Below, one piece after another: positions 10,821 through 21,600 of a stretch of DNA of 64,000 nucleotides. Position numbers and translations under genes: made by a program. Each line of letters begins with the position of its first letter. Within the stretch, counting starts at the first letter, position 1. The notes under the pieces were generated by a model. It had not been told where the DNA came from and searched no databases. It worked only from the letters and a program-made list of their open reading frames with translations. Origin of the DNA: Dipteris shenzhenensis (Eukaryota > Polypodiophyta > Polypodiopsida > Gleicheniales); assembly GCA_047967505.1 (NCBI GenBank), contig CM106541.1, one strand, 5' to 3'.

Positions 10821-12702
10821 CTAGAAGATCTCATCATGGGTCTCTCTTATCTTCTCAATAACCCAATCTTTCACTGCCTCCATAGATGTATCCTCAACAT
10901 AATTACATGCAAAGAAGAAATTTAAGCAATGATCACAAATTGTTTCTTTATAATTTCTCTGTGAGGCTCTTATTGTTCTCTCAGCATCTGCATCAAATCG
11001 CCCATGACGAGAGCTACAATAACAAAGGTTACTTAAGAAGTCTAAGAGATCTTGTCGTGCTTTTATCATATAAGGATTTGGAGAACCAAATGTTGTCCAT
11101 ATAACCCTTGCCTTCTATAAGACCTTTGATGTTGAGGATATCTTACGCTTTCCATGGACATAATGATTAAGTCTTTCGGACTCAATCAAATACTTGATCT
11201 CATGCTTGAATATACAGATTGTTGCAGGATAATAATGGAATGAACTTATCTTTGCAAATTGTTCTGAAGTGAGTCTTTTGACCTCCTTTGCTTCCTTTGC
11301 GATCTGATTACAAGCATAAGCCCAATGTTAACCATCAATGGGCTGGAATCTGCAATGAAGGAGGAATTCCTTCTTTGCTTCCTTTAGCATATTCTCACCT
11401 TGTGCCTCTTCGCCTTGTTCATGTGGAATATTTTTAAGAGTGTCTTTAAAGAATCGACTGAAGGTTTCCTCAAAATGTGTAGGCCCTGTAAATGTTATTT
11501 GATCCAGAAAATTATTTTTGATTGGACAAAACATTATTGGGCGTAAGACCACATTGCTTGCCATAGGTTTCTTACCATCTCTCAAAGCCTCATATATTTG
11601 TAGTGCATAGGATATATCAAGGCTTCGACTATTAGTAAAGACAGCTGCAGCTTCCACATCTTTGGCATTCACAAACCACGTCCTTTGACCCCAGATATAT
11701 CCCACATCATCATCTGTAACTGCTTCATTAAGATGCAGATTAAGATTTTTGATTGATGTGAGTTCATCCTGATCATCTTCAGCCTCGGGTTCTGAGTCTT
11801 CTTCATCTTTCTCTTCTTTTAACCGTTTTTCATCCACATTATCTCTCTCTACAGTGGGGCGATGCCTTTTTTTACTGCTTGGAACCGTGGCTCTTGCAGT
11901 ACTAGCCTTTTGCATTTCACGTCGTGGTTTGCTAGCAAGAGCTTCTAGCATAGCTACAGTGGATCGACCTTGATCTTTTTTAAATTTTTTTAATTCCTGT
12001 GCACTCAAGGCTTGTGTTTCATCATCCTTAGTTACATCCACCATTTCTTGCTCTAGAAGTTTGCGCTCATGTTCTACACGTTTGTGACAATGTGCCTCTT
12101 CTTCTTGTCCCTGCATCGAAGTCTGAGCTTTTTGATCTCCTTCATGTGAAGATCCTTGAATATGAGGAGCATATTGTGCATCCTGAAAGTACTCAAACAT
12201 TATCTTTGCATGCATTCTTTTTGCCACCACACTAGGAAATTGCTCCCAAGTATATGAAAGAGCCTCCAATGCACTTTGCAGCTCTGGAAACTTTGATGGT
12301 TGAGGAGGAGGCATCACAAAGGTCTTTGAGTCTCTCCTTGACACAACAATATGAAGACTGCCAACTTCAGGATCTAAACTCTTTGTAAAAATATCCACAA
12401 AAGTCTCTTTTGGCTCTATCATTATGAATACTACAATGCTTAAAGTCATAGCTTTTTTGAAGAAAGTAGCATCCCATGGATCTTCAACACCATTGAACTC
12501 CCTTTTTGACATAAGTAGAAAGAGTCTCTTTTCCTTTTGATGAAGAAACCAAGCTCTTCTGCCCATGTGATATCAAGTCCACCTATTAAAGCCATTGAGG
12601 CTATATTCCTTTCCTTTGAAATTCAAAGTGACATTAGAAACCCATTCTCTGATCTCAGAGTCATTTAGGATAGCCACCACATTAGTTGATTGCTCCATAA
12701 TC
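10821..12702 (-). pseudogene. Leftward gene of the DNA transposon, unknown family
   Basis: I do not recognise this family. A single - strand frame runs from ATG 12698 (MEQSTNVVAILNDSE) to TAG 10821, 625 codons. It is interrupted by only three stops (TGA 12575-12573, TAA 11330-11328, TAG near 11123) and no frameshift. About residues 190-310 are charged and probably disordered (KKRHRPTVERD, KEEKDEEDSEPEAEDDQDE) and could hold a nuclear signal. The C-terminal part is more globular (SRHGRFDADAERTIRAS, DHCLNFFFACNY). A good 3' splice site (CTTTTCTTGTAG, ending 12703) lies four bases before the ATG, so the 5' leader is probably spliced. Its place inside the TIRs, pointing away from the putative transposase gene, suggests an accessory transposition protein. 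The stops suggest recent decay. Confidence 0.6.
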
Positions 12703-14155
12703 CTACAAGAAAAGATAATGAAGAATTTAGATACATACAAGTAAAGTACAATATACAACGCTTGATACAATAAATGTGGGAAATAGCCCAAAAGGATTTA
12801 CAAGGCTTCATATGGCAATAAATGTGGGAAATAGCCTAGAAGGCTTTACAAGGCTTAAATATTTGTACAAATGTAAAAAAATTAGCCAATAAAGCTTCAC
12901 AATAATATAAAATGTCGTCTAGTGATAAAGCTTCAATCTTCGTGAAGACATGTAATCTGTCCATCCATTGATTTGCCCTCTAGTCATAAAGCTTCAATCT
13001 TCGTGATGACATGTAATCTGTCCATCCATTGATATCTGTGCACTGATACCCAACTGATGCAATCTACCCACTAAAAACTGTTCCACTGATATCCACTTAT
13101 GCAGCCCACATGATATCCACTTATGCAACCCACTGATACTCGTTAAATAGTGAATGGTCGGGATGGTCGGGTTTATTACAAGGCACTTCATATGACAATA
13201 AATGTAAAAAATAGCATAGAAGGCTTTACAAGGTTTTTTATGATAACAAATGAGCTTAAATATTTATACAAATGCAATAAAAATAACCAATAATCATCAA
13301 GCTCCAATATGTCCCATGACATGTAATCTGTCCACTGATATATGTAATCTGTCCACTGATATCTGCTCATGCAATCTGCCCACTAATAAACTTCTTGGTA
13401 AATGGTAAAAGGTCTTATTTAATAGCATGTTATGAGTGTTAAACCGCATGTGAGCGAAGGGACTGACAATGATTAGGAACTAGTTAGAAAAATTTGAGCA
13501 TGGCTTCGATTGGCAACTTGGAGAATTGTCTCTCCTCTAAGGCAATCTAATCTATGCTAAACTATGCTAAACCAACCGTCGAAGCGAAGAAAAGCAATAA
13601 ATAATTTCTTTTTCTGTGTTCATTTTAATGTGCTGGGGTTTAAGAGGCTTAAATATGCAAAAGAAGGGGTTTTGATGTAGAGGCTAAACCTGCATGTGAG
13701 AGAAATGAAGAACAAGTATCTAAAGAAAAGTTAACATTTTTCAATTTAAAAGATGAATATATACAAAAATATTATCTCATCTTCAAAACAAACCATAAAT
13801 TCACTCTTTTATAATTTTTTAAAAGTATAATATAAAACATGTAAATATATAAAACTCTCTTTACTTTCTCTCTCTCTCTCTCTCTCGACTCCTAAATCTC
13901 TCTGTAGCCATAGTCAAGACACCTCATTCTCTCTCTTAATCTCTCTCTCTCTCTCTGACAACTCTTATGTGTTTCCCTCTCTGTCCTCATCCCACTCATT
14001 CTCTCTCTTAGTTTATCTCAAGTCTCTCTTTCTCTCCCTCCCATGGTGGCTAAGATTTTTCATTCTCTCTCTTTATCTCTCTCTCTCTCCCTAGGATTTG
14101 TAATTATTTCTCTCTCTCTCTCTCCATCTCTCTCCTCTCTCTCTCTCTCCTCTTC

Positions 14156-14205
<50 letters not shown>

Positions 14206-14570
14206 CCTCTCTACCTCCCTACCTCTATCCTCTTGGCCGCTAGGATTTGTCATTCTTTCCCTCTCTATGTCTCTCTCTCTCTCTCTGAATTCTCTCTCTT
14301 AATCTCTCTCATCCTTCCTCCCTCCCTCCCTCCCTCCCTCCCTTGGTGGCCACGGCCGCGAGAACTCTCTCTCTCTCTCTCTCTCTCTCTACCTCCCTCT
14401 CTTGGCGGCCCTCCCTCCCTCCCTCCTTTGGCGGCCACGGCCGCTAGAAATCTCTCTCTCTCTCTCTCTCTACCTCCCTCTCTTGGTGGCCACGGCCGCT
14501 AGAAGTTTCATTCTCTCTCCCTCTCTCTTTATCTCTCTCTCTCTAAGTCTCCCTCCTCTCTTCTCTCTCA

Positions 14571-14618
<48 letters not shown>

Positions 14619-14739
14619 TCTGCCTCTCTCTCTTTCTCTCTCCCTAAGTCTCCCTCCTCTCTTCTCTCTCTATCTCTCTCTCTCCCTCTCCCTCCCTACT
14701 CTCTCCCTCCCTCTAGCACAGAAGTTTCATTACCTCTTT

Positions 14740-14796
<57 letters not shown>

Positions 14797-16083
14797 TCTC
14801 TCTTTCTCTCTCCCTAAGTCTCCCTCTTCTCTTCTCTCTCTCTCTCTCCCTCTCCCTCCCTCTCTTTCTTTCCCTCCCTACTCTTCTAGTAGAGAAGTTT
14901 CATTCCCTCTCTCTCCCTCTCTCTCTTTCTCTCTCTCTCTCTGTCCCTCTCTCTCTTTCTCTCTCCCTAAGTCTCCCTCTTCTCTTCTCTCTCTCTCTCT
15001 CTCTCCCTCTCCCTCCCTCTCTTTCTTTCCCTCCCTACTCTTCTCTCTCATTGCCGCCAGGAGACTCGCTTCTCTCTCCCTCTCTCAGCTCTCTCTTTCT
15101 TTCCCTCCCTACTCTTCTCTCTCATTTAAGGAGCCCCTCTTCTCTCTCTTAATCTCTTGTCTCTCTCCCTCTCTCTCTTTCTCTCCCTCCCTACTCTTCT
15201 CTCTCATTTCTCATTCTCTCTCTCCCTTTGGTGGCCATGTCTCAGCTCTCTCTTTCTTTCCCTCCCTACTCTTCTCTCTCATTTAAGGAGCCCCTCTTCT
15301 CTCTCTTAATCTCTTGTCTCTCTCCCTCTCTCTCTTTCTCTCCCTCCCTACTCTTCTCTCTCATTTCTCATTCTCTCTCTCCCTTTGGTGGCCACGACCC
15401 CGAAGAGCCCCTCTTCTCTCTCTTAATTTCTCTCTTTTCCTCTCTCCTCTCGCCACGTTTCATTCTCTTAAACTTCTCTCTCTCTCCCTCTCTCTCCCTC
15501 TCTCTCTTTCTCTCTCTCTCTCCCTCTCTCTCTCTCTCTCCCTCTCTCTCTTTCTCTCTCTCTCCCTCTCTCTCCCTACTCTCTCCCTCCCTCAAGCAGC
15601 CACGGCCGCCAGGAGACCCTCTTCTCTCTCTTAATCTCTCTCCCCCTCTCTCCTCTCTCTTTCTTTCCCTCCCTACTCTTCTCTCTCATTTAAGGAGCCC
15701 CTCTTCTCTCTGTGAATCTCTCTCTCTCTCTCTCCCTCTCTCCTCTCTCTCTTTCTCTCCCTCCCTACTCCTCTCATTTCTCATTCTCTCTCTCATTTCT
15801 ATTCTCTCTCCCTTTGGCGGCCACGGCCGCCAAGAGCCCCTCTTCTCTCTCTTAATTTCTCTCTTTCCCTCTCTCCTCTCTCTTTCTCTCCCTCCCTATT
15901 CTCTCTCATTTCTCAAATTTACAAACTCAAATATAAATAAGAAACTAATTAAAATAGAACTCAAAAACTCAAATAACTTTCTAAAAAACCCCCCTCCTCA
16001 AAAACTTTAACAATAAACTAATTGAAAAAGAATTGTAAGTAAAGAAAAAGAATTACAAGATGAATGAAAAAGAAAGCAAGTAC
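12703..16083 (-). other. Probable 5' intron of the leftward gene
   Basis: On the - strand this stretch begins GTACTTGC after CTTTTTCCAG and ends TTTTCTTGTAG just before the ATG. The intron holds local repeats. A segment with GACATGTAATCTGTCC recurs near 12950, 13008 and 13318, and a longer segment near 12850 recurs near 13250. A long (CT)-rich tract spans 13865-15910. No coding region is supported; the Ser/Leu-rich frames are low-complexity shadows. Confidence 0.5.
13865..15910 (+). repeat. (CT)n polypyrimidine block with GC-rich spacers
   Basis: About 2 kb are almost pure C/T on the + strand. They are punctuated by short GC-rich inserts related to GGTGGCCACGGCCGC (near 14345, 14433, 14487, 15388, 15598 and 15815). 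Larger sub-blocks recur, such as the segment with TAAGGAGCCCCTCTTCTCTC (15127, 15284, 15690), which indicates tandem growth. Confidence 0.9.
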
Positions 16084-16200
16084 CTGGAAAAAGTGAAAAA
16101 AGTAAGCCTCCACTTATCCTTTCTCTTCAGCTCTTGGTTGCTTCAATGAAATGAGGAGAGAGTGAGAATGAAATGGAAAGAAGAGTATATATAAGAAAAA
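16084..16200 (-). promoter_or_regulatory. Promoter and leader exon of leftward gene, copy 1
   Basis: On the - strand a TATA-like TATATA (16185-16192) is followed by a pyrimidine-rich leader without an ATG in good context, then a splice donor CCAG/GTACTTGC (exon end 16084). It pairs with the acceptor at 12703. The same arrangement is duplicated at 17729-17841. Confidence 0.5.
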
Positions 16201-16239
16201 CTAGCCCACTCCTCCCACGCATAAATTTGAATATTCAAA

Positions 16240-16612
16240 AAAGAGAGGGAAATTTAAATTCATTATAAATTTGAATTCAAATTTGTGTTCAACATTCTTC
16301 TTATACTTTCTTCTCGTACGTTCCTTTTGAATTCCAATTTGTGTTCAACATTCTTCTTGATACTTTCTTCTCGTAAGTCCCTTTCATTCTTCTCGTAAGT
16401 CAAAACTTATTTGTCGCTCTTGCTCGTGATAGTAAGTCAAATCTTATTTGAGCAAGAATCTTATTTGTCGCTCTTGCTCGTGATAGTTCTACTCTTAGTT
16501 GTAAGAATTCAAATTTGTGTTCAACATTCTTCTTGATACTTTCTTCTCGTAAGTCCCTTTCATTATTTTCCTAAGTCAAATCTTATTTGTTGCTCTTGTA
16601 AGAATTCGACCT
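16240..16612 (+). repeat. Local direct repeats upstream of promoter copy 1
   Basis: The motif AATTTGTGTTCAACATTCTT occurs near 16277, 16337 and 16511. CTTATTTGTCGCTCTTGCTC occurs near 16407 and 16462, with a related copy near 16583. They lie just upstream of the - strand TATA box, so they may be enhancer or transposase-binding repeats. Confidence 0.75.
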
Positions 16613-16614
16613 CT

Positions 16615-17690
16615 CTCCCTCTACTCCCTCTACTCCCTCGCTTCTCTCTCCCTCACACACACACACACTCTCTCTCTCTCTCTCCCATACCTTCCCCCCT
16701 CACTCTCTCTCTCTCTCTTTCTCTCTCCCTCCCCTCACTCTCTCTCTCCCTCCCCTCCCTCCTCTCTCCTCTCTCTCCTTCCGCTCCCTCCTCTCCCCTC
16801 CCTCTCTCTCTCTCCCTCTCTCTCCCCTCCCTCCTCTCCCCTCTCTCTCCTTCTGCTCCCCTCCTCCCTCCCCCCCTCCCTCCCTTGACCCCAACCGCCC
16901 CCCCACCCCCTCCCTCCCCTCCCCCCTCCAGGGGTCCTGGCGGCCGCGGCCGCCAAACCCTCCCTCCGTCCCTCGACGCCAACCCCCCCTCCCTCCCCTC
17001 CCCCCTCCCTCCAGGGGTCCTGGCGGCCGTGGCTGCCAGACCCCCCCTCCCTCCCTCGACCTCGCCCCCGCTCCCCTCCCCCCCCTCTGCCCCCCCTCCC
17101 CTCCCCCCCTCCTTGGGGGTCTGGCGGCCGCGGCCGCCAGAACCCCCCCCACCACGTCCCTCCCCTCCCCCCCTCCAGGGGGTCCTGGCAGCCGCGGCCG
17201 CCAGATCCCCCCTCCCTCCCTCGACCCCAACCCCCCCTCCCTCGACCCCAACCCCTCCCCCAACCCCTCCCTCCCCTCCCCCCTCCAGGGGTCCTGGTGG
17301 CCACGGCCGCCAGACCCCCCCCTCCCTCCCTCGACCCCAACCCCCCCTCCCTCGACCCCAACCCCCCCACCCTCTCCCTCCCCTCGCCCCCCCCCCCTCC
17401 CTCCCTCGACCCCAACCCCCCCCTCCCTTGACCCCAACCCCCCCCACCCCCTCCCTCCCCTCCCCCTGGAGCCCCCCCTCCCTCCCTCCCTCGACCCCGC
17501 CCCTGCCCCCGCCCCTCCCTCCCCCCCTCCCTACCCGGCTCCCCTCCCCCCCCCCCCCCTCTCCCTCCCTCCACCCCGCCCCCTGCCCCTCCCTCCCCTC
17601 CCCCCTCCCCCCTCTCCATCCTCTCCTTCTCCTCCCCTCTTGGCGAACATCTCTCTCTCTAGTTCCTCTCTCTTCAAATTTAAAAAAAAA
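16615..17690 (+). repeat. C-rich polypyrimidine block with CpG-rich palindromes
   Basis: This is a C/T-only stretch, mostly CCCTCC variants, broken by five related 18-bp GC-rich palindromes at 16938, 17021, 17122, 17186 and 17295. Two of them are perfect (TGGCGGCCGCGGCCGCCA). Each is followed by a short TCGACCCC-type segment or similar. No gene is supported; the long Gly/Arg and Pro frames are compositional. Confidence 0.9.
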
Positions 17691-17728
17691 ATCTAGATAA
17701 AGAATTAATCAAAAAAATTTGCAAGTAC

Positions 17729-17841
17729 CTGGAAAAAGTTTGTAAGTTTGCTCTTTCTTGCTTCCTTGCTCTTCCTTCCTTGCTTTCTTGCTTCAATGAA
17801 TGAAATGAGGGGAGAATGAATGAAGAAGGAAGACTATATAG
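17729..17841 (-). promoter_or_regulatory. Promoter and leader exon, copy 2
   Basis: Second copy of the arrangement at 16084-16200. It has TATATA at 17834-17839, a TTCATT-rich leader and the same donor CTTTTTCCAG/GTACTTGC (exon end 17729). It lies beyond the second polypyrimidine block, so promoter plus C/T block appear to have been duplicated as a unit. Confidence 0.45.
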
Positions 17842-18167
17842 AAGAAAAATTAGGTTTTCCTCCTCCTCTCCTATTGGCTTTCAATTCCTCCCCTCTCTCC
17901 TATTGGCTTTTCATTTATCCCCTCTCCCATTGGCTCCCATTACTCCCCCTCTCCCATTGGACCCCCATCCCTCATCCCAATCTTCCATTAGCCCTCCCCC
18001 CATCCATTTCTTCTTCCTCCCCCATTGCCACCACTCCCATCCCACATTTCCACCACGTCCCATACTCCTCCCATTTCCCAAAATTCCATATTTCCCCATC
18101 TCACCCTCCTCTTTTTCTTCCCTATTAACTCCCCTCACTCATTTCACTCCCTTATTATCCTACTCCC

Positions 18168-18415
18168 CTATTACCTTCCCCTCTCCCATTCCATTCTTCC
18201 CTCCCCACTCTCACTTCCACTTCCCATTACTCACTTGCCATTTGAAAACTATTAATATATTATTATACTATTTTTTATACTTATTATCATACACCCCTAT
18301 TACTTCCCTCTCCCATTCCACTCCTCCCTCCTCACTCCCACTTCGACTTCCCATTACTCACTTGCTATACACATTTGCAAACTATTAATATATTATTATA
18401 TGATTTTTAATACTA
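18168..18415 (+). repeat. 125-bp direct duplication
   Basis: Two copies, about 18168-18280 and 18293-18415, share TTCCCATTACTCACTTGC and ACTATTAATATATTATTATA. The surrounding 17850-18640 is C/T- and A/T-rich non-coding DNA with no recognised gene. Confidence 0.75.
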
Positions 18416-18647
18416 TTTGCAAACTTACATGTGGGCAAAATCACAGGTGTCAAAGCGATCCTATTGTGGTCATACAACAACTGTGCTTTTATTCAAGGGC
18501 ATATTTATCCTCATCAACAAGCTTATTTACTCAAGGTATGAAGTGCATAATTTGTGCGCTAGGTGTTTACTTTGTTGTATCAAAATTGTTTGCCACACAC
18601 ACACACATATACACATATCGAGAATTTTCTAATATTATCACATCTAC

Positions 18648-21600
18648 ATATCTCCGATGGGCACAAAACTTTGTACACGCCTCAAACTAGGTCGTATTGA
18701 CTTGCATACAAAGTGGTGCACCCATCCCATAAGTACTTGTTCGGATAACACAACTCCAAACGTATTTCATGACGATTGTGCATAACACTAGGAACAAAAT
18801 GGTGTATAATGTGCAAAGCATATCCAATGGACACAAGACTTTGCACGTTCCTCAACCTAGGCAGTATTGACTTGTGTGCAAAGTGGCATCCCCATCCAAT
18901 AAGTACTTGTTTGAAAAATACACTCGACTATGCAAAGCATATCCAATGGACACAAGACTTTGCACGTTCCTCAACCTAGGCAGTATTGACTTGTGTGCAA
19001 AGTGGCATCCCCATCCAATAAGTACTTGTTTGAAAAATACACCTAGGATCGTGTTTGAAAAATACACCAAGGCCAAAAACGGTATTTAATACTCAATCTA
19101 CCATGTAAAGCATATCCAATGGGCACAATACTTTGCACGTGCCTCAAAAGCGGTGGTATGGTATTCCATGCAAAGTGGAACGCCCATTCAATAAGTACTT
19201 GGTATGATAATATACCTATTAAGAGCATGTTCTTTGACGAATGTGCATAACACTAGGAGGAAAATGGTGTATAATGTGTGATCCCCCATGCAAAGCATAA
19301 CCGATAGACACAATACTGTGCATGCACATCAACCTAGTTGAAATTGACTTTCTTGCAAAGTGACTCCCCCATCTGACAAGTACTTTTTAAAATATCACAC
19401 CTAGGACCATGTTTTTTATTGGTTGTTCATGACACTAAGGCAAAAACGCTGATTTATGCTTAATCGACAATGCAATGCATATCCGATCATCACAATACTT
19501 TGCACACATCTCAACCTAGGTATTATTGACTTACATGCAAAGTGGCGTGCCCATCCCATAAGTACTTAGTCGAATAACACATCTAGGACTACGTTTTTTG
19601 ACGGTTGTGCATGACACTAAGGCCAAAACAGTGTTTAATGCTTGTTCGACAATGCAAAGCATATCCGATGGGCACAATACTTTGCATGAGTCTCAACAAT
19701 TGTGGTATTGCATTGCATGCAAAGTGGTACACCCATCTGATAAGTAGTTGGTCGGATAACACACCTAAAAGCGTGTTTTTTTATGGTTGTGCATGACATT
19801 GAGGCACAAACGGAGTTTAATACGTGATATATCATGCAAAGTACATCCGATGGGCACAATACTTTGCACCCACCTCAACCTAGGTGTTATTGAGTTGCAT
19901 GAAAAGTGGCGTGTCGGTTACATAAATACTTGATCTGATACCACACCTAGGACCGTGTTTTTTTTAAAATGTGCTTGACACTAAGGCAAAAACAATGTTT
20001 TATGCTTGATCAACAATGCAAAGCATATCCGATGGGCACAATACCTTGCACACACCTTCAACTAGGTGGAATTGACTTACATGCAAAGTGGCACGCCCAT
20101 CCCATAAGTGCTTGATCGGATAATATACCTAGCAGCATGTTTTTTTACGAATGTGCATGACACTAGAGCAAAAATAGTATTTAATGCTCGATCGACCATC
20201 CAAAGGATATCTGATGGGCACAACACTTTTCCTACACCACAACCTAGGTGGTATTGAAATGTTCTAACAGAGGCACACCCATCCGATAAGTACTTGGTCA
20301 GATAACACACCTAAGGGTGTGTTTTTTTGCGGATGTGCATATCAATAGGGAAAAAAAAGTGTATAATGCGTGATCAACCATGCAAAGCATATCCGATGGT
20401 GATAATACTTTGCACGCACCTCAACGTAGTTGAAACTGACTTGCGTGCAAAGTGGAGCCCCCATCCAATAAGTACTTGTTTGATTAACACACCTAGGACC
20501 GTGTTTTTTCATGGTTGTGCATGACACGAAGGCAAAAACGTTGTTTTATGCTTGATCGACAATGCAAAGCATATCTGATGGGCACAATACTTTGCACACA
20601 CATTCAACTAGGTGGAATTGACTTACATGCAAAGTGGCACTCCCATCCCATAAGTGCTTGATCGGATAACATACCTAGCAGCGTGTTTTTTTATGGATGT
20701 GCATGACACTAGAGCAAAAATAGTATTTAATGCTCGATCGACCATGCAAAGGATATCGGATGGGCACAACACTTTTTGTACGCCTCAACCTAGGTGGTAT
20801 TGAAATGTTCTCAAAGAGGCACACCCATGCGATAAGTACTTGGTCAGATAACACACCTAAGGGCGTGTTTTTTTGCGGATGTGCATATCGCTAGAGAAAA
20901 AATGGTGTATAATGCGTGATCGACCATGCAAGGCATATCTGATGGTAACAATACTTTGCACGCACCTCAACATAGTTGAAACGGACTTGTGTGCAAAGTG
21001 GATCCCCCATCCGATAAGTACTTGTTTGAATAACACACTTGCGGCCGTGTTTTTATATGGTTGTGCATGACATTAAGGCAAAAACGGTGTTTTATGCTTG
21101 ATCGACAATGCAAAGCATATCCGATGGGCACAATACCTTGCACACACCTTCAACTAGGTGGAATTGAATTACATGCAAAGTGGCATTCCCATCGCATAAG
21201 TACTTGATCGGATAACATACCTAGCAGCATGTTTTTTTACGGATGTGCATGACACTAAGGCAAAAATGGTATTTAATGCTCGATCGACCATGCAAAGCAT
21301 ATCCAATGGGCACAATACTTTTCCTATGCCTTAAACTAGGTGGTATTGAAATGTTCTCAAAGAGGCACACCCATCCGATAAGTACTTGGTCAGATAACAT
21401 ACCTAAAGGCGTGTTTTTTTGCGGATGTGCATATCACTACGAGAAAAACATTGTATAATGCGTCATCGACCATGCAGAGCATATCCGATGGTGACAATAC
21501 TTTGCACGCATCTCAACCTAGATTAAACAGACTTGCGTGCAAACTAGAGCCCCCATCCGATAAGTACTTGTTTGATTAACACACTTCGGACCGTGTTTTT

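Noticed and set aside
12390-12430. VDIFTKSLDP in the leftward gene, similar to the copia RNase H end
   Set aside because: Only a short phrase matches; the flanking protein shows no RNase H or reverse transcriptase motif.
14040-16010. Open frames up to 260 residues rich in Ser and Leu
   Set aside because: They are translations of CT microsatellite DNA, open in several frames at once, with no domain.
16653-17700. Open frames of 245-294 residues rich in Gly/Arg or Pro
   Set aside because: Pure compositional effect of the C/T tract, open on both strands and in several frames.
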